A stretch of 64,000 nucleotides of DNA from Paraburkholderia fynbosensis (lineage in GTDB: Bacteria; Pseudomonadota; Gammaproteobacteria; Burkholderiales; Burkholderiaceae), in NCBI RefSeq assembly GCF_902859935.1, contig NZ_CADIKI010000016.1, positions 124,001 through 188,000 of the forward strand, in the 5' to 3' direction. Shown in pieces: positions 42,307 to 51,951 of this stretch. The position numbers were made by a program, and so were the translations under genes. A model generated the notes under the pieces. The model was not told the DNA's origin. It worked only from the letters and a program-made list of their open reading frames with translations, and made no database searches. Each line of letters opens with the position of its first letter. Position 1 is the first letter of the stretch.

Positions 42307-45300
42307 CCTCGCCCGACACGTCGGCGCCAAGGTCCTGGCCGCCGTTCATCGAACTCGTGCAACACCTGCGCGACGCTTGTTTTTCGCCGGGTGCGACCGA
42401 ACTCGTCAACGCTGGGCGGCTTTTGCGGCATCTGGAGGAGCGCGGCGAGGCGCTCTCGCCCGACACGCTGCGCGCGCGCCTGCGCCCGATCTTCTGCAAG
42501 TCGCGCGAAGACCAGAGCCGTTTCGACGATGCATTCCGCGAGTGGATCGACGACACGAGAGCCACCAGTACGGACGACGAGGCCGAGCTTCGTCCCCCAA
42601 AGGAGAGCCCATGGCGCAGGTTCACGACGTTCTATGCGAAGTCGCCCCAGATCGTCTGGTATTTTGCCGCGCTCTTCGTCGTAGTGACCGTGTTCGCGAT
42701 CGCAGTCAACTGGGGCACGCCTCTGGATGAGCGCCAGAGGCCCGAACTGAAACTCCCGGCAGTGGAGCAACTGATCACGAAGCCCATCCCGGTGCCGCGG
42801 CAGGTCGAGCAGTACTATCCCGCGGCCCGCTCGAACGACGAAGTGAACACGTCGATCGTCTGGGGCATTTTTCTGCCGTTGGTCGCGATTCTGCTGTTCG
42901 TGTGTGCGCCAGCGTGGTTCCTCGCGCGCACCCAGCGACGCCAGATGTCCGCAAGCATCAAACTCGACGAACGCTCGCTGCACGAAGCGACGCAGCACAT
43001 CGTCCCTACTCTGGCTTCCGACATCGCCACCCCGCTCGAACGTCATACGCGCGAATCGCGCACGGCGCGCGGCACGCTCGCTCGCCGCGCACCGTTGCAC
43101 ATGCGCCGAACCATCGAAGCCACGATGCGCAACTTCGGCATTCCCGAACTGCATTTCCGGCACACGAATCTGCGGCCATCCTATTTGATGCTGATCGATG
43201 CGGAAGACGAGGCCGATCCGCGCGGACGCCTCTTCTACATGTGGGCGAACCGGCTTCGGCAGGAAGGGCTAGATGTCGACATCAGAATGTTTCATCGCCG
43301 TAAAGGCGAGGCACCGGTCGCGTACCGGCTCGCCGCACGCGGAAAACTCGACGACGCGCACGGCGAACCCCTCGATCGTCTTCCTGATCCTCCTGTCGGT
43401 CAGCGGCTTATCGTGGTGTCGGATCGCGACGCATTCACGGGTCAGGACGGTCGTCTCCTGCCATGGGTCGAGTCCGCGCGTTTCTATCGCTGGCGAAATC
43501 GCGCGCTGTTTACCCTGATCGAACCACAAGACTGGGACCTGCGCGAACAATTGATCGAACAGCCCGAGCGCGCTGCCGATCCCGGCTTTCTGGTTCTGCC
43601 GCTCGAAGAAGACGCGCTGCGCGCATGGGCGACGCTGCTGGTTTCGGGGGAACTGCCGAACATCGTGCTGAGCGAACCGCAGCGCTATCCGCGCCTGCTC
43701 GCCGAAGGCCGGTACGACTTTCTCAGCGACGATTTCAGCAACAAGGAGGTCGCTGAACGCCTGATCGCGCAGTTGAAGCTCTATCTGGGCGACAACGGCT
43801 TCCAATGGCTCGCGGCGCTCGCGGTCGCGCCGGTCGTACGGCATCCGCTGACGCTTCTGATCGGCGAACGGTTCTTCCGCCTCGCGAACGTCCAGCACGA
43901 AGCCGAATTACGTTATCTGATCGCGCGCAATTACCGGCGGCTTGCGCGGCTTCCCTGGCTGCGCAGGCAGTGCATGCCGAACTGGCTTCGGCTGTTGTTG
44001 CTGGAAGAATTGCCGCCGGAGACGCACGAGCGCATCCGCGAAGTCGTGCGCGGCCTGCTGGAACCGCTTTCACCGACCGAAGGCCCGGGCATGACCATCG
44101 AACTGGATTCTGTGCCCGATCCGCACGGCGCTCGTGTGCCCGTGGGCGAACAGAGCGTCGCTATTTGTCTCGGCTACCTGGGTGGAATGTCCGCGCAACG
44201 GCTTGCCATGCGTATTCCTGAGAAATGGGCGAACTGGATACGCAAACGCCCCGCTCGCACGCCCGCTCGCCGCTTCACGTGGCGCAATGCGGCGAGCGGG
44301 CTTCGCGACGAGCTGAAGGGGGCGTGGGCCGAACTCGCGTATCGCGGCGGTATGGTGCGCAACGGCACGCGCGGCGCGCTATGGATCGTCGTTGCAGGTT
44401 TGATGATCTGCGCGCTGGTTCTGGTTGCCGCCTCTATGCAAAGGAAGGGCTCTCACTCGGGAATGCTGCTTTCCGAGCAACATCATCCGATCAGCTATGT
44501 CATGCGTGGCACGCGAATGAATGCATACGGGTTCAGCCCGGACGGCGACTACGTACTGACCGCCGGCGACGATGGCCGCGTGCAAAATTGGAGCGTGCGC
44601 ACGGGCGAGCCGCGCGGCGACCCGTTGTACCACGCTTCTTCAGTGACGCGCGTCGCGTTCTGCGGCCGGGGCGACACCGCAGTAACGACGACGTCGAACG
44701 GTGCAATCCAGTTCTGGCACTTGTCGCGTGGGGTGCGCGATGGCGACCCGCTGCCGCGCATAAGTGCGTCCGTGAGATCCATTGGATGCGATGATAACGG
44801 TCAGTTTCTCGCGGTGACGTACGACGTAGGGACGGTTGACATATGGGACATGCGCACCCGACAAAAAATGAAAAGCCGCCTTTTCGGCTATGGGGCTTAT
44901 GCGGCCAGATTCGTGAATGACGCGGACACCGTCATCGTTGCGAGTTCTGACGGTGTCTTTTCGTGGGCATGGAGAAATGACGAATACTCGGTGATTCTCA
45001 AATGGGATCGCTTCGTCAATAACGCGTTCATCAACCTCGACGGTAGCAGCGTGATTACGCTCGGCGATGACGTCGCATGCCTCTGGAATCTCGAGGATGA
45101 TTCGTCTATCTGTCCCCCCAAGTCATTCCAACGCATAAACGCCGTCGCGCTAAGCCCGGACGGCAGCCAGTTCATGGTCGCCGACGAACGAACCGTCCAA
45201 CTGTGGAGCGTGCACCCCGCCCTCAGGCAGCTCAGGGTCTGGCAGGGCGGTGGCAGTCCGGTGAGCGACGTTGGGTTCAGCCCGGACGGCCAGCATCTCG

Positions 45301-45518
45301 TCATCGGCGACGCGGATCGAGCCACGCTATGGACCGGCGAGAATAACAACTTCGCGATGTCGTTGATGGATCTGAATGCGATGCATAGCCTCGTGTCCGC
45401 GTTGATGGCCGCACATCCGGTCGTGCCGACCCTGCTGTGGGTAATCGTGATTGCGATCATAGGGTGGCTGAACGCGCGCAGGTTGCGCCACCGGGTGGTG
45501 AAATTGAGCAGTATATGA
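42303..45518 (+). CDS. Multi-domain WD40 membrane protein of the MoxR-TIR operon, 1071 aa
   Basis: Start ATG 42303 overlaps the moxR stop. Order: soluble N-terminus; two membrane segments (about 112-135, 188-208); a large cytoplasmic part with a degenerate vWA-like stretch (SYLMLIDAEDEADPRGRLFY, then WANRLRQEGLDVDIRMFHRR), which fits a MoxR partner; a third membrane segment (about 700-720); at least five WD40-type blades (YGFSPDGDYVLTAGDDGRVQ, FCGRGDTAVTTTSNGAIQFW, GTVDIWDM, SPDGSQFMVADERTVQLWSV, FSPDGQHLVIGDADRATLW); and a final membrane helix (PTLLWVIVIAIIGWLNA). It could be the sensor, with the WD40 propeller reading a ligand and MoxR and TIR responding. vWA assignment is weak, WD40 and topology are clear. 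Confidence 0.75.
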   Translation: MTSPDTSAPRSWPPFIELVQHLRDACFSPGATELVNAGRLLRHLEERGEALSPDTLRARLRPIFCKSREDQSRFDDAFREWIDDTRATSTDDEAELRPPKESPWRRFTTFYAKSPQIVWYFAALFVVVTVFAIAVNWGTPLDERQRPELKLPAVEQLITKPIPVPRQVEQYYPAARSNDEVNTSIVWGIFLPLVAILLFVCAPAWFLARTQRRQMSASIKLDERSLHEATQHIVPTLASDIATPLERHTRESRTARGTLARRAPLHMRRTIEATMRNFGIPELHFRHTNLRPSYLMLIDAEDEADPRGRLFYMWANRLRQEGLDVDIRMFHRRKGEAPVAYRLAARGKLDDAHGEPLDRLPDPPVGQRLIVVSDRDAFTGQDGRLLPWVESARFYRWRNRALFTLIEPQDWDLREQLIEQPERAADPGFLVLPLEEDALRAWATLLVSGELPNIVLSEPQRYPRLLAEGRYDFLSDDFSNKEVAERLIAQLKLYLGDNGFQWLAALAVAPVVRHPLTLLIGERFFRLANVQHEAELRYLIARNYRRLARLPWLRRQCMPNWLRLLLLEELPPETHERIREVVRGLLEPLSPTEGPGMTIELDSVPDPHGARVPVGEQSVAICLGYLGGMSAQRLAMRIPEKWANWIRKRPARTPARRFTWRNAASGLRDELKGAWAELAYRGGMVRNGTRGALWIVVAGLMICALVLVAASMQRKGSHSGMLLSEQHHPISYVMRGTRMNAYGFSPDGDYVLTAGDDGRVQNWSVRTGEPRGDPLYHASSVTRVAFCGRGDTAVTTTSNGAIQFWHLSRGVRDGDPLPRISASVRSIGCDDNGQFLAVTYDVGTVDIWDMRTRQKMKSRLFGYGAYAARFVNDADTVIVASSDGVFSWAWRNDEYSVILKWDRFVNNAFINLDGSSVITLGDDVACLWNLEDDSSICPPKSFQRINAVALSPDGSQFMVADERTVQLWSVHPALRQLRVWQGGGSPVSDVGFSPDGQHLVIGDADRATLWTGENNNFAMSLMDLNAMHSLVSALMAAHPVVPTLLWVIVIAIIGWLNARRLRHRVVKLSSI

Positions 45519-47530
45519 ATCAAGGCGGAGAAATCGTGGATACCGATGTCGCTGCTCCCATCGAACTGCCCGCGCTGCCGGTCGCGCGTTCGCTGCGACG
45601 CGTCGGCGCGATCGCCGCATCCATGGTGGCGGCGGGCGCGGTCGATGTCGTCAACAGAGAATTCTTTTGGACGACTGACCGAGACATCGATGTCGGGCAG
45701 TTGTTTTTGGACAATGCCGCGGTCATGCTGATCATGTGGCTGGTGGCCTGGTCGTTCCTGACGGTCGAACGGCACAAGCCGTTCGGCAGCACCTCCTGGC
45801 GTTATGTGTGGTTCGCGCTTTACTATGGCGCGGGGATGTTGTTCATGCTGCGCCTGGCTTTCGCGTTTTCCAACAATCTCTATGATTTCGTCTCGCAGAC
45901 GTTCCGGAACACACAGTTCGAGAGCCTGACCGCCGGTCTGCGAATTATCGCCGCTCTCGCGAGCGCCACGTTGCTGCTCCTTCTGCTCACGGCGCTGCCG
46001 CGCGCGCTGGCGCGACTTCAGCTGAAAGGCCGCATCACGGGTCGCGCCGCCGATGACTGCCTGTGGTTCGCCGCCACCATCTGGAGCTTCGGCGCGCTCG
46101 CCGCATGGATCATAAACGTCAGTTGGGAACCCGACCGCTTCTACCGGCCCGTCAGTGACATAGCGGCCGTAACGGGCTTCGTTTTTACGCGCGTCGCGCT
46201 ATCGCGGCCAAGGCCCGAGCGCGCACCGTCGCTCGTCATCGTGCTGCTCGAAGGCCGGAATTCGCGCGCGCTGCGGAACTTTATCAACCTCTTTTCCGGC
46301 AGATGGTTGCTCGGACCGGTCACGCTCATGGCGCCGGCATCGAATGCGATCGACTACTACGGCGCGCATGCCCGCGTCGCCGCGCGCGCGGACTGCCTGG
46401 AGACACTGTTCCCCAAGACCGTCGGCGAGCTGAGCCACGCACGAAAAGAGCTTCCGCGCGATGACGATTGGAAGGGGCTGGTCGCGCGGGAGTGCTATCC
46501 CACCCCGTCGCTGTGGACCGACTACTTCCGCTCGCTGCTGACGCCATCGACGTGGGTACTGCTCGTCGCCGAAAGCCACGATCTCGTCACGATCGGCGAC
46601 GCGTCGAGGCGGCTCGATGCGATCCGCGCGAGCCTTCCCATCAGCCGCACGTTCGCGCTGACCGGCGCAGAGGTCCCCGCGACGCTACAGGGCTTGAGCA
46701 TCGTGCGCATCGCCGCGGTCGGCAGGGACAGCTTCAAACGCGCCGCCAATGTCTTACAGCAGCACATCGGCCGGCATGAGGGCAAATCCATGCCGCAAGA
46801 GCCGGACTGGCCGGCGTTCTATCTGGGCGCACCGCTTGCGTGGAATGGCCTCGGCGTGTGTGCGCTATTCGCGCTCGGCGCGTTGCTGAATCATGGTTTC
46901 AGCCATCGGGCCACCACGACGGTGATCGTTGCCGTCCTGGTGGCCATCAACCATTGCATCGCCGCGGCGGTGGCGATCCTGCCGAAGCGCTATCTGAGCT
47001 TCGCGCGCCGCACCTTCTGGAGTGGCAGACCCAAGGGTGCCTATGCGCTGTCGGGCCTCGCGACGTTCCTTATTCTGCTAGCGCTGTCGGCCATGATTTA
47101 TCCGATCCGGGTGCACTTCGGCAATGCGCCGATGACGCCGTTTTTCTCCCAGGCCAAGTGGCTACTGCTTTCGGTGACGCTCACCGTGACGCTCGCATCG
47201 CTATGCGACGATTATGTGCTCCAACCTGCCGATCCGCCGTGGTTGCGTCCGCTGGAAAGCATCGCGCTCGCCTGCGTGATGGCGATCGCGGGCTGGCTCG
47301 TGATCAACTGGGTCATGCCGGATATCGCACGGGTCCGGCCGAACATACCGGTGACATCCTGGACGCCCGTCCTGGTGAGCGCCGGGATCGGCGCGCTATT
47401 CGGCTATACATGGCCGGCGTGGTATCGCCGGAATCTGCGCGCGCGTACGAAGCACACCCAATCCGCCGAGCCGGAAGAACGCACGAAGCCACCACTCGGA
47501 ACGCCCATTGAACCACCGACAGTCGTTTGA
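45515..47530 (+). CDS. Polytopic membrane protein of the MoxR-TIR operon, 671 aa
   Basis: Start ATG 45515 overlaps the WD40 gene stop (ATGA). Four N-terminal membrane helices (for example NAAVMLIMWLVAWSFLTV, YVWFALYYGAGMLFMLRLAF) precede a soluble module of about 230 residues (PSLVIVLLEGRNSRALRNFI to ANVLQQHIGRHEGK) with alternating strand/helix pattern. About six more helices follow, then a charged tail. I recognise no family. The soluble module has Rossmann-like strand-helix alternation and could be a TIR- or vWA-like domain too divergent to name. As the last gene of the operon it is probably the membrane output or anchoring part. Confidence 0.65.
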   Translation: MNQGGEIVDTDVAAPIELPALPVARSLRRVGAIAASMVAAGAVDVVNREFFWTTDRDIDVGQLFLDNAAVMLIMWLVAWSFLTVERHKPFGSTSWRYVWFALYYGAGMLFMLRLAFAFSNNLYDFVSQTFRNTQFESLTAGLRIIAALASATLLLLLLTALPRALARLQLKGRITGRAADDCLWFAATIWSFGALAAWIINVSWEPDRFYRPVSDIAAVTGFVFTRVALSRPRPERAPSLVIVLLEGRNSRALRNFINLFSGRWLLGPVTLMAPASNAIDYYGAHARVAARADCLETLFPKTVGELSHARKELPRDDDWKGLVARECYPTPSLWTDYFRSLLTPSTWVLLVAESHDLVTIGDASRRLDAIRASLPISRTFALTGAEVPATLQGLSIVRIAAVGRDSFKRAANVLQQHIGRHEGKSMPQEPDWPAFYLGAPLAWNGLGVCALFALGALLNHGFSHRATTTVIVAVLVAINHCIAAAVAILPKRYLSFARRTFWSGRPKGAYALSGLATFLILLALSAMIYPIRVHFGNAPMTPFFSQAKWLLLSVTLTVTLASLCDDYVLQPADPPWLRPLESIALACVMAIAGWLVINWVMPDIARVRPNIPVTSWTPVLVSAGIGALFGYTWPAWYRRNLRARTKHTQSAEPEERTKPPLGTPIEPPTVV

Positions 47531-47750
47531 TTGGCAGGAGTCGCGCTCGCATTCAGCGCAGATTACCGTTCGATGCCGTTTGTACCGCAGGCGCATTGCA
47601 GCGGGTGAAGCCGACGACGGAAGCAGCGGATTATCGCTGGATTGTATAGCGGTCGGCGATTGACCTATATTTGGGGGCGTGATTCGGCTTAGACGGCTTG
47701 ACGGCCGCCCAGCATATACACGTCGAACCGTAGCGGTGTAGGAGGCAAGC

Positions 47751-49385
47751 GTGCGATCTTTTGCCAGACCCGAGTCGAAGCCTGTTCAATCGAAGCGCAA
47801 CGCAGCGCTGGCGCGGACCTTCGCCCCACACTCGGTGCATGAAATCCTCGCCACTCCGGGCCACTCGCTCGACCTCGCCTCCCGGCAAAAGTTTGGCGCC
47901 GCGTTCGACTTCGACTTCAGCCGCGTACGCATTCATGATGATTCGCGCAGCGCGCGCTCGGCGGATGACGTCGGTGCACGCGGCTACGCCGTTGGCGAGC
48001 ACGTTGTCATGGGTCGTGAGAGCAATGCTCACACGCTCCATCATGAACTGGCCCACGTCGCGCAACACCCTGCCGCGAACCGGATTCCGCCGCACTTGCC
48101 CATAGCCGATGCGCACTCCCCTGAAGAAGCGGCCGCGCGCCACGCATCGGACGTGGTGACGGCTGGCGGACACATGCGCTTACCACCCGCCGATGGTGTC
48201 ATCGCCCTCCAGCGCGACCCCCAACCCGTCGATCCCCTCGCGCGGACAGACGACAAAGGCGGTGCGAAAGAAGAACCGCCCGATCCGACGCCGTGGCTCA
48301 CGCTCCAGGCGCAGGGGCTGATTCAGTACTCGCGCGTCTATACCATTCCCAAGCCGCCGCCCTGGATGCTGGGCGCGCAACTGGCCGCGAACATCCAATT
48401 CCACGGCGCTCCCAACAGCACCGGTTTCGAACTCGCGCTCGTGGGCCAGTACGGAAGAATCATGACCTGGGGCAGCAACGCTACTGCCACCGGAGACCAG
48501 TGGTCCGGCGCGCTGCAGCCCTCGTATCTGTTCATCAACACCGGCAGCACTCAGGTCGCTTTGTTCGGCCAGGGCGGGTTCGCTTCCACCTCTTCCAGTG
48601 ACCCCACTCTCGCGGGCAAGCAGTTCAGTCTGCTCGGCGGCATTCAGGCCACGCAGGATCTGGTGGAGTTGGGGCCGCTCAAGTTGCAAGCCGTGGCGTC
48701 CTTGGCCGGCGGTCGTGCGTGGTCAAAAGGACCTGCGGATGATCAATATTCCGGCAGCCGCACGTGGCAGGTGAACGCCGGATTCCAGTTCGCTTGGGAC
48801 GCAGTGAAGCGCAAACCCGCGCCGCCTCCGGAAAGAGTCGAAGTGAAGCTACCCGACGAGGCGAAGCCGCCCGTCGAAGAACCCAAAAAGACGGCCGATC
48901 AACAGAAGCGCGCCGACGCCAGGCAGACCGTGGATCAACCGGAGAACAAACCCGCCGACAAACCCGCAATTCCGCCTCCACCTTCGGACGCCACGTTTTT
49001 CTTCGTCAAGGATCGGCCGACGCACGGTGGGGGAAACGACAAAGGCGTTTTGGCGAGTGGAGATCTCGAAGGTCTCAAAGCGCAAATCGGAAAAGCTCTC
49101 GCGGGTGATCCTGGCCTCAAGATCTCAATCTCTGCGGCCGCCTCAATAGAGGGAACTACCGAGTACAATTGCGACCTTGGCTCGCGCCGCGCCGAATGGC
49201 TACGGCAACAATTGAACGTGCCGGTCGCCCGCATTGCGGACCCCGAACCAAATTTGCTGGAAGGCGCTTGCGCCGATAGCGGCGGTTTGATCAGCTTCGG
49301 TTCCACGAAAGCGGTCAACACCACCGACGAAACCAAACGCGCGCTGGACCGCTTCGCCGTGGTGCACTTCCACCACGGCAAGTAG
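47751..49385 (+). CDS. DUF4157 protein with beta-barrel-like middle and OmpA-like C-terminus, 544 aa
   Basis: The GTG at 47751 is preceded by GGAGG. Residues about 30-110 form a DUF4157 core (HSVHEILATPGHSLDLASRQ, then FGAAFDFDFSRVRIHDDSRS) with HELAH at 98-102. Residues about 175-365 contain alternating hydrophobic/polar beta strands (LIQYSRVYTIPKPPPWMLG and following) as in outer-membrane barrels. After a Lys/Pro linker the C-terminus (about 430-544) has an OmpA-like pattern (LKISISAAASIEGTTEYNC, then LGSRRAEWLRQQLNVPVARI). It is the third DUF4157 gene in the window, apart from the eCIS cluster and on the other strand. No signal peptide is evident. It may be another eCIS-loaded protein that acts at the envelope (inference). 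Confidence 0.8.
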   Translation: MRSFARPESKPVQSKRNAALARTFAPHSVHEILATPGHSLDLASRQKFGAAFDFDFSRVRIHDDSRSARSADDVGARGYAVGEHVVMGRESNAHTLHHELAHVAQHPAANRIPPHLPIADAHSPEEAAARHASDVVTAGGHMRLPPADGVIALQRDPQPVDPLARTDDKGGAKEEPPDPTPWLTLQAQGLIQYSRVYTIPKPPPWMLGAQLAANIQFHGAPNSTGFELALVGQYGRIMTWGSNATATGDQWSGALQPSYLFINTGSTQVALFGQGGFASTSSSDPTLAGKQFSLLGGIQATQDLVELGPLKLQAVASLAGGRAWSKGPADDQYSGSRTWQVNAGFQFAWDAVKRKPAPPPERVEVKLPDEAKPPVEEPKKTADQQKRADARQTVDQPENKPADKPAIPPPPSDATFFFVKDRPTHGGGNDKGVLASGDLEGLKAQIGKALAGDPGLKISISAAASIEGTTEYNCDLGSRRAEWLRQQLNVPVARIADPEPNLLEGACADSGGLISFGSTKAVNTTDETKRALDRFAVVHFHHGK

Positions 49386-49719
49386 ACTGCGCTCGCTTTC
49401 ATCGCCAGTGCCGACGTAAAACTCTGCCTGGCGCAGCATGTACTCTGCTGCTCAGCGGCTCGCTCGTTTCGTCCTGATCCGCGCGGCAGGCTTCGGGAAA
49501 TCGCTGAAAAAACGTCCAGACACGTCCCGTATTCCGCGCCACTTCGCGGCCCAGGTGTCCGCGCTAGCCATTAGCGCACTTCCGGTTTCGATGATCCGTG
49601 TTCTATCGAGCGGCTCGATTCGTCTTTGATCCCGCGATCGACATGGAGTGCGCTATCGCTTGATTTATTAATTTCTTAAGAAAAGAGAACTTGCGCCCCT
49701 ACGTTCGCGTCTTTTTTAG

Positions 49720-49745
49720 AAACCCGGTATTTTCGGGTTTTAATT
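49720..49745 (+). terminator. Intrinsic-terminator-like hairpin
   Basis: AAACCCG (49720-49726), a 7-nt loop and CGGGTTT (49734-49740) form a perfect 7-bp stem followed by TTAATT. It would insulate the DUF4157 gene from the SLATT gene. The short U-tract makes efficiency uncertain. Confidence 0.5.
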
Positions 49746-50071
49746 AGCTCGCATCGTTCGTTGCCGTACATAGCGAAGTACGTTGATTGTCCTAGCCTTG
49801 CTGAAGAGCACGGCTGAAACGTACATTCGCTACAGCAATCCCCCAAAAACGCTCCCGTTTGGAATGCGGCTGCTACACCCTCAAACTAAACCACCAGACG
49901 TCGAGTACCAGCCGCGCGTCACACGCATTCGTACTGCTCTATCCCCGCGAAACCTCGAACACGGGGTTGGCTCAATTTTCAAGTTGCATGCTTCTTTGAT
50001 GGAGGGACCATTACGAGGCGACGGCTGTCTAGATTCGCAATCCAGGCGAAAAGAAATGATCCCGGCGTGAG

Positions 50072-50089
50072 TCTCGCTCTATCGCGAGA
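50072..50089 (+). promoter_or_regulatory. Hairpin over the SLATT gene ribosome site
   Basis: TCTCGC (50072-50077), a 6-nt loop, then GCGAGA (50084-50089) ends 5 nt before ATG 50095. The right arm contains the only SD-like purine run (GAGAA), so folding could limit translation of a potentially toxic gene (inference). Confidence 0.4.
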
Positions 50090-50094
50090 AAACA

Positions 50095-51150
50095 ATGAAT
50101 ATTCCTGACGAAGCACATGGTGGTGCATATCGGCAATTTCCCACCCGCCCAGACCAATACCGGGGAAGCGCGTGGGACGCTACATTGGGCCAGTTGTTCT
50201 CGACGGCCGTTACGCATGCGACCGACCGCATCAACTGGTACGACGCGAAGGCCACCGAACGCGCGGCCGTAGCCAAGCGAATCCGCTTTATGTCGCTCCT
50301 TCTGTTTGCACTCGGAACGCTTGCACCAATATTGCTCACATTTCTGATCAAAATCGCTGCCGTCGGCAAGACTCCGAACACGCCTTCGACGTGGCTCGAC
50401 ATGATCGCTGCGTTGCCACTGGCGGAGATCGGCTATGTGTTGCTGGCCGTTGCGGGTGCGCTGGTCGTCTTCGACCAATTCTTCGACGCATCCGGTTCGT
50501 GGATTCGTTTCCGTCAATCGCAGGCACGGCTCGAAGTTTTGCTGGCAGACTTTCGATTCAGCTGGGCCCAGGCGATGGCACAGGCACAAGGGTCCCTTAT
50601 CGGCAAAGAACGTCCCCCATCTTTCACGGCGATCTTGCGCGATTTCGTCATCAAGGTGGAATGGCTGGCGGAAGATGAGACGAAACAATGGGCAAAGCGG
50701 TTCAGCCAGATGATCGATACATTCGATCGAAATCCTAATCTGAAGGTGTCGCTGGGCGGTTCACCAGGCGCTCAGGCAGGTGCAGGTCCGGAGGCAGACG
50801 CGGATGACGCTGGCGGCCGGGCCGGCACGACCAATGGCGGGTACAGCGCGGCTGCCACTTCTCAACGCTCCCCACCCCCAGCCGCGCATGAGGACGAGCG
50901 CGTAGCGACCGTCAACGTGCGTCTCGCGATCGACGGCATCGACACGCTGGACGAAGGCTCCCTGCGCCTCGAGGTCGACGGCACGCAGATCGACGTAGCG
51001 GGCGATGGATTTGTCGAACTGCAACTCGCTCCTGGAATGGATCACGCGATCGTCGCGACCGGACAGCGCGCGCAGAAAGCCGTGCGCGCACAGTTGCAGG
51101 AAAACGTGACGATCGAAGACGAGGACAAGCCGCTCACCATCATGTTATGA
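50095..51150 (+). CDS. SLATT-domain two-helix membrane effector, 351 aa
   Basis: An N-terminal helical part with the SLATT-like DATLGQLFSTAVTHATDRIN and WYDAKATERAAVAKRIRF pattern is followed by two membrane helices (about 64-90 and 107-128) and a charged helical segment (WIRFRQSQARLEVLLADFRF). Residues about 225-270 are a Gly/Ala/Pro linker. The C-terminal about 75 residues look like a small beta domain (VATVNVRLAIDGIDTLDEGS). SLATT proteins are predicted pore-forming effectors of nucleotide-signal conflict systems. Its stop overlaps the muramidase start (ATGA), so the two are translated together. Confidence 0.8.
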   Translation: MNIPDEAHGGAYRQFPTRPDQYRGSAWDATLGQLFSTAVTHATDRINWYDAKATERAAVAKRIRFMSLLLFALGTLAPILLTFLIKIAAVGKTPNTPSTWLDMIAALPLAEIGYVLLAVAGALVVFDQFFDASGSWIRFRQSQARLEVLLADFRFSWAQAMAQAQGSLIGKERPPSFTAILRDFVIKVEWLAEDETKQWAKRFSQMIDTFDRNPNLKVSLGGSPGAQAGAGPEADADDAGGRAGTTNGGYSAAATSQRSPPPAAHEDERVATVNVRLAIDGIDTLDEGSLRLEVDGTQIDVAGDGFVELQLAPGMDHAIVATGQRAQKAVRAQLQENVTIEDEDKPLTIML

Positions 51151-51941
51151 CGGAGCCCGGTATGAACAGCATGTTTGTCGGGAAAGGATCGCCGTTGACG
51201 CAGAACGGATTCGACACTGTCCTCAGTGCGCTGGATGTCGATGCTTCTTCGCTATGGGCACTGGTCACCGTCGAAACCCGGGGTTTTGGATTTCTCGCTG
51301 ATCGTCGCCCAAAGATACTCTTCGAGCGGCACGTCTTTCACAATCGCACTGGCGGGCGCTTCAGTGCATCAAACCCCGACATCAGTTCCAGTACTCCCGG
51401 CGGCTACAGCGGCGGGGCGGCCGAGTACGACCGCCTTGCGCGTGCAATGCAGCTCGACCGGCAGGCCGCACTCGAGAGCGCGTCCTGGGGTCTGCCACAG
51501 CTCATGGGATTCAATGCATCGAAGCTGGGCTACACCAACGTCGACGGCATGGTCCAGGCCTTCGTCGTCGATGAAGACGCCCAGCTTGATGGAGCGCGAC
51601 GCTTCATCGCGAGCAACGCACCTCTCGCTTCGGCATTCCGGCAGAAAGTATGGCCGCGCGTCGCCTTCTTCTACAACGGCAAGGATTACAAGAAAAACGC
51701 GTACGACGACAAGCTGCTTCACTATCAGCAACTATATGGAATCAAGGGACTACCGAGCATCGAATTGCGGACGGCTCAGGCCATTTTGACCTATCTTGGG
51801 TTCGACACACACGGTGTCGACGGGGTGATTGGCAACGGAACTCGCACGGCGATCATTGCCTTTCAGCGTGCCAAAGGACTCAACGTCTCGGCCGAACTCG
51901 ACGATGCGACGCTCGACGCACTGAAATCCGCGGCACCGTGA
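51147..51941 (+). CDS. N-acetylmuramidase with C-terminal peptidoglycan-binding domain, 264 aa
   Basis: Residues about 20-185 match the phage-type N-acetylmuramidase (DUF3380) family: LWALVTVETRGFGFLADRRP with Glu43 as the likely catalytic acid, KILFERHVFH, and SASWGLPQLMGFNASKLGY. Residues about 205-262 form a PG_binding_1 domain (AQAILTYLGFDTHGVDGVIG, then NGTRTAIIAFQRAKGLNV). No signal peptide or SAR helix is present, so export would need a pore. The gene overlaps the SLATT membrane-protein gene upstream, giving a holin/endolysin-like pair. It ends 10 nt before the converging TIR gene. Confidence 0.88.
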   Translation: MTEPGMNSMFVGKGSPLTQNGFDTVLSALDVDASSLWALVTVETRGFGFLADRRPKILFERHVFHNRTGGRFSASNPDISSSTPGGYSGGAAEYDRLARAMQLDRQAALESASWGLPQLMGFNASKLGYTNVDGMVQAFVVDEDAQLDGARRFIASNAPLASAFRQKVWPRVAFFYNGKDYKKNAYDDKLLHYQQLYGIKGLPSIELRTAQAILTYLGFDTHGVDGVIGNGTRTAIIAFQRAKGLNVSAELDDATLDALKSAAP

Positions 51942-51951
51942 CCAGTTCGCT

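Larger units (their letters stand above)
49386..50094. other. 709-nt intergenic stretch
   Basis: No supported gene. AT-rich from 49650 to 49760. It contains a 12-bp palindrome TTTCTTAAGAAA (49672-49683), the hairpin at 49720-49741 and the hairpin before the SLATT start (50072-50089). The promoter of the SLATT-muramidase pair must lie between 49745 and 50070. Confidence 0.5.
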
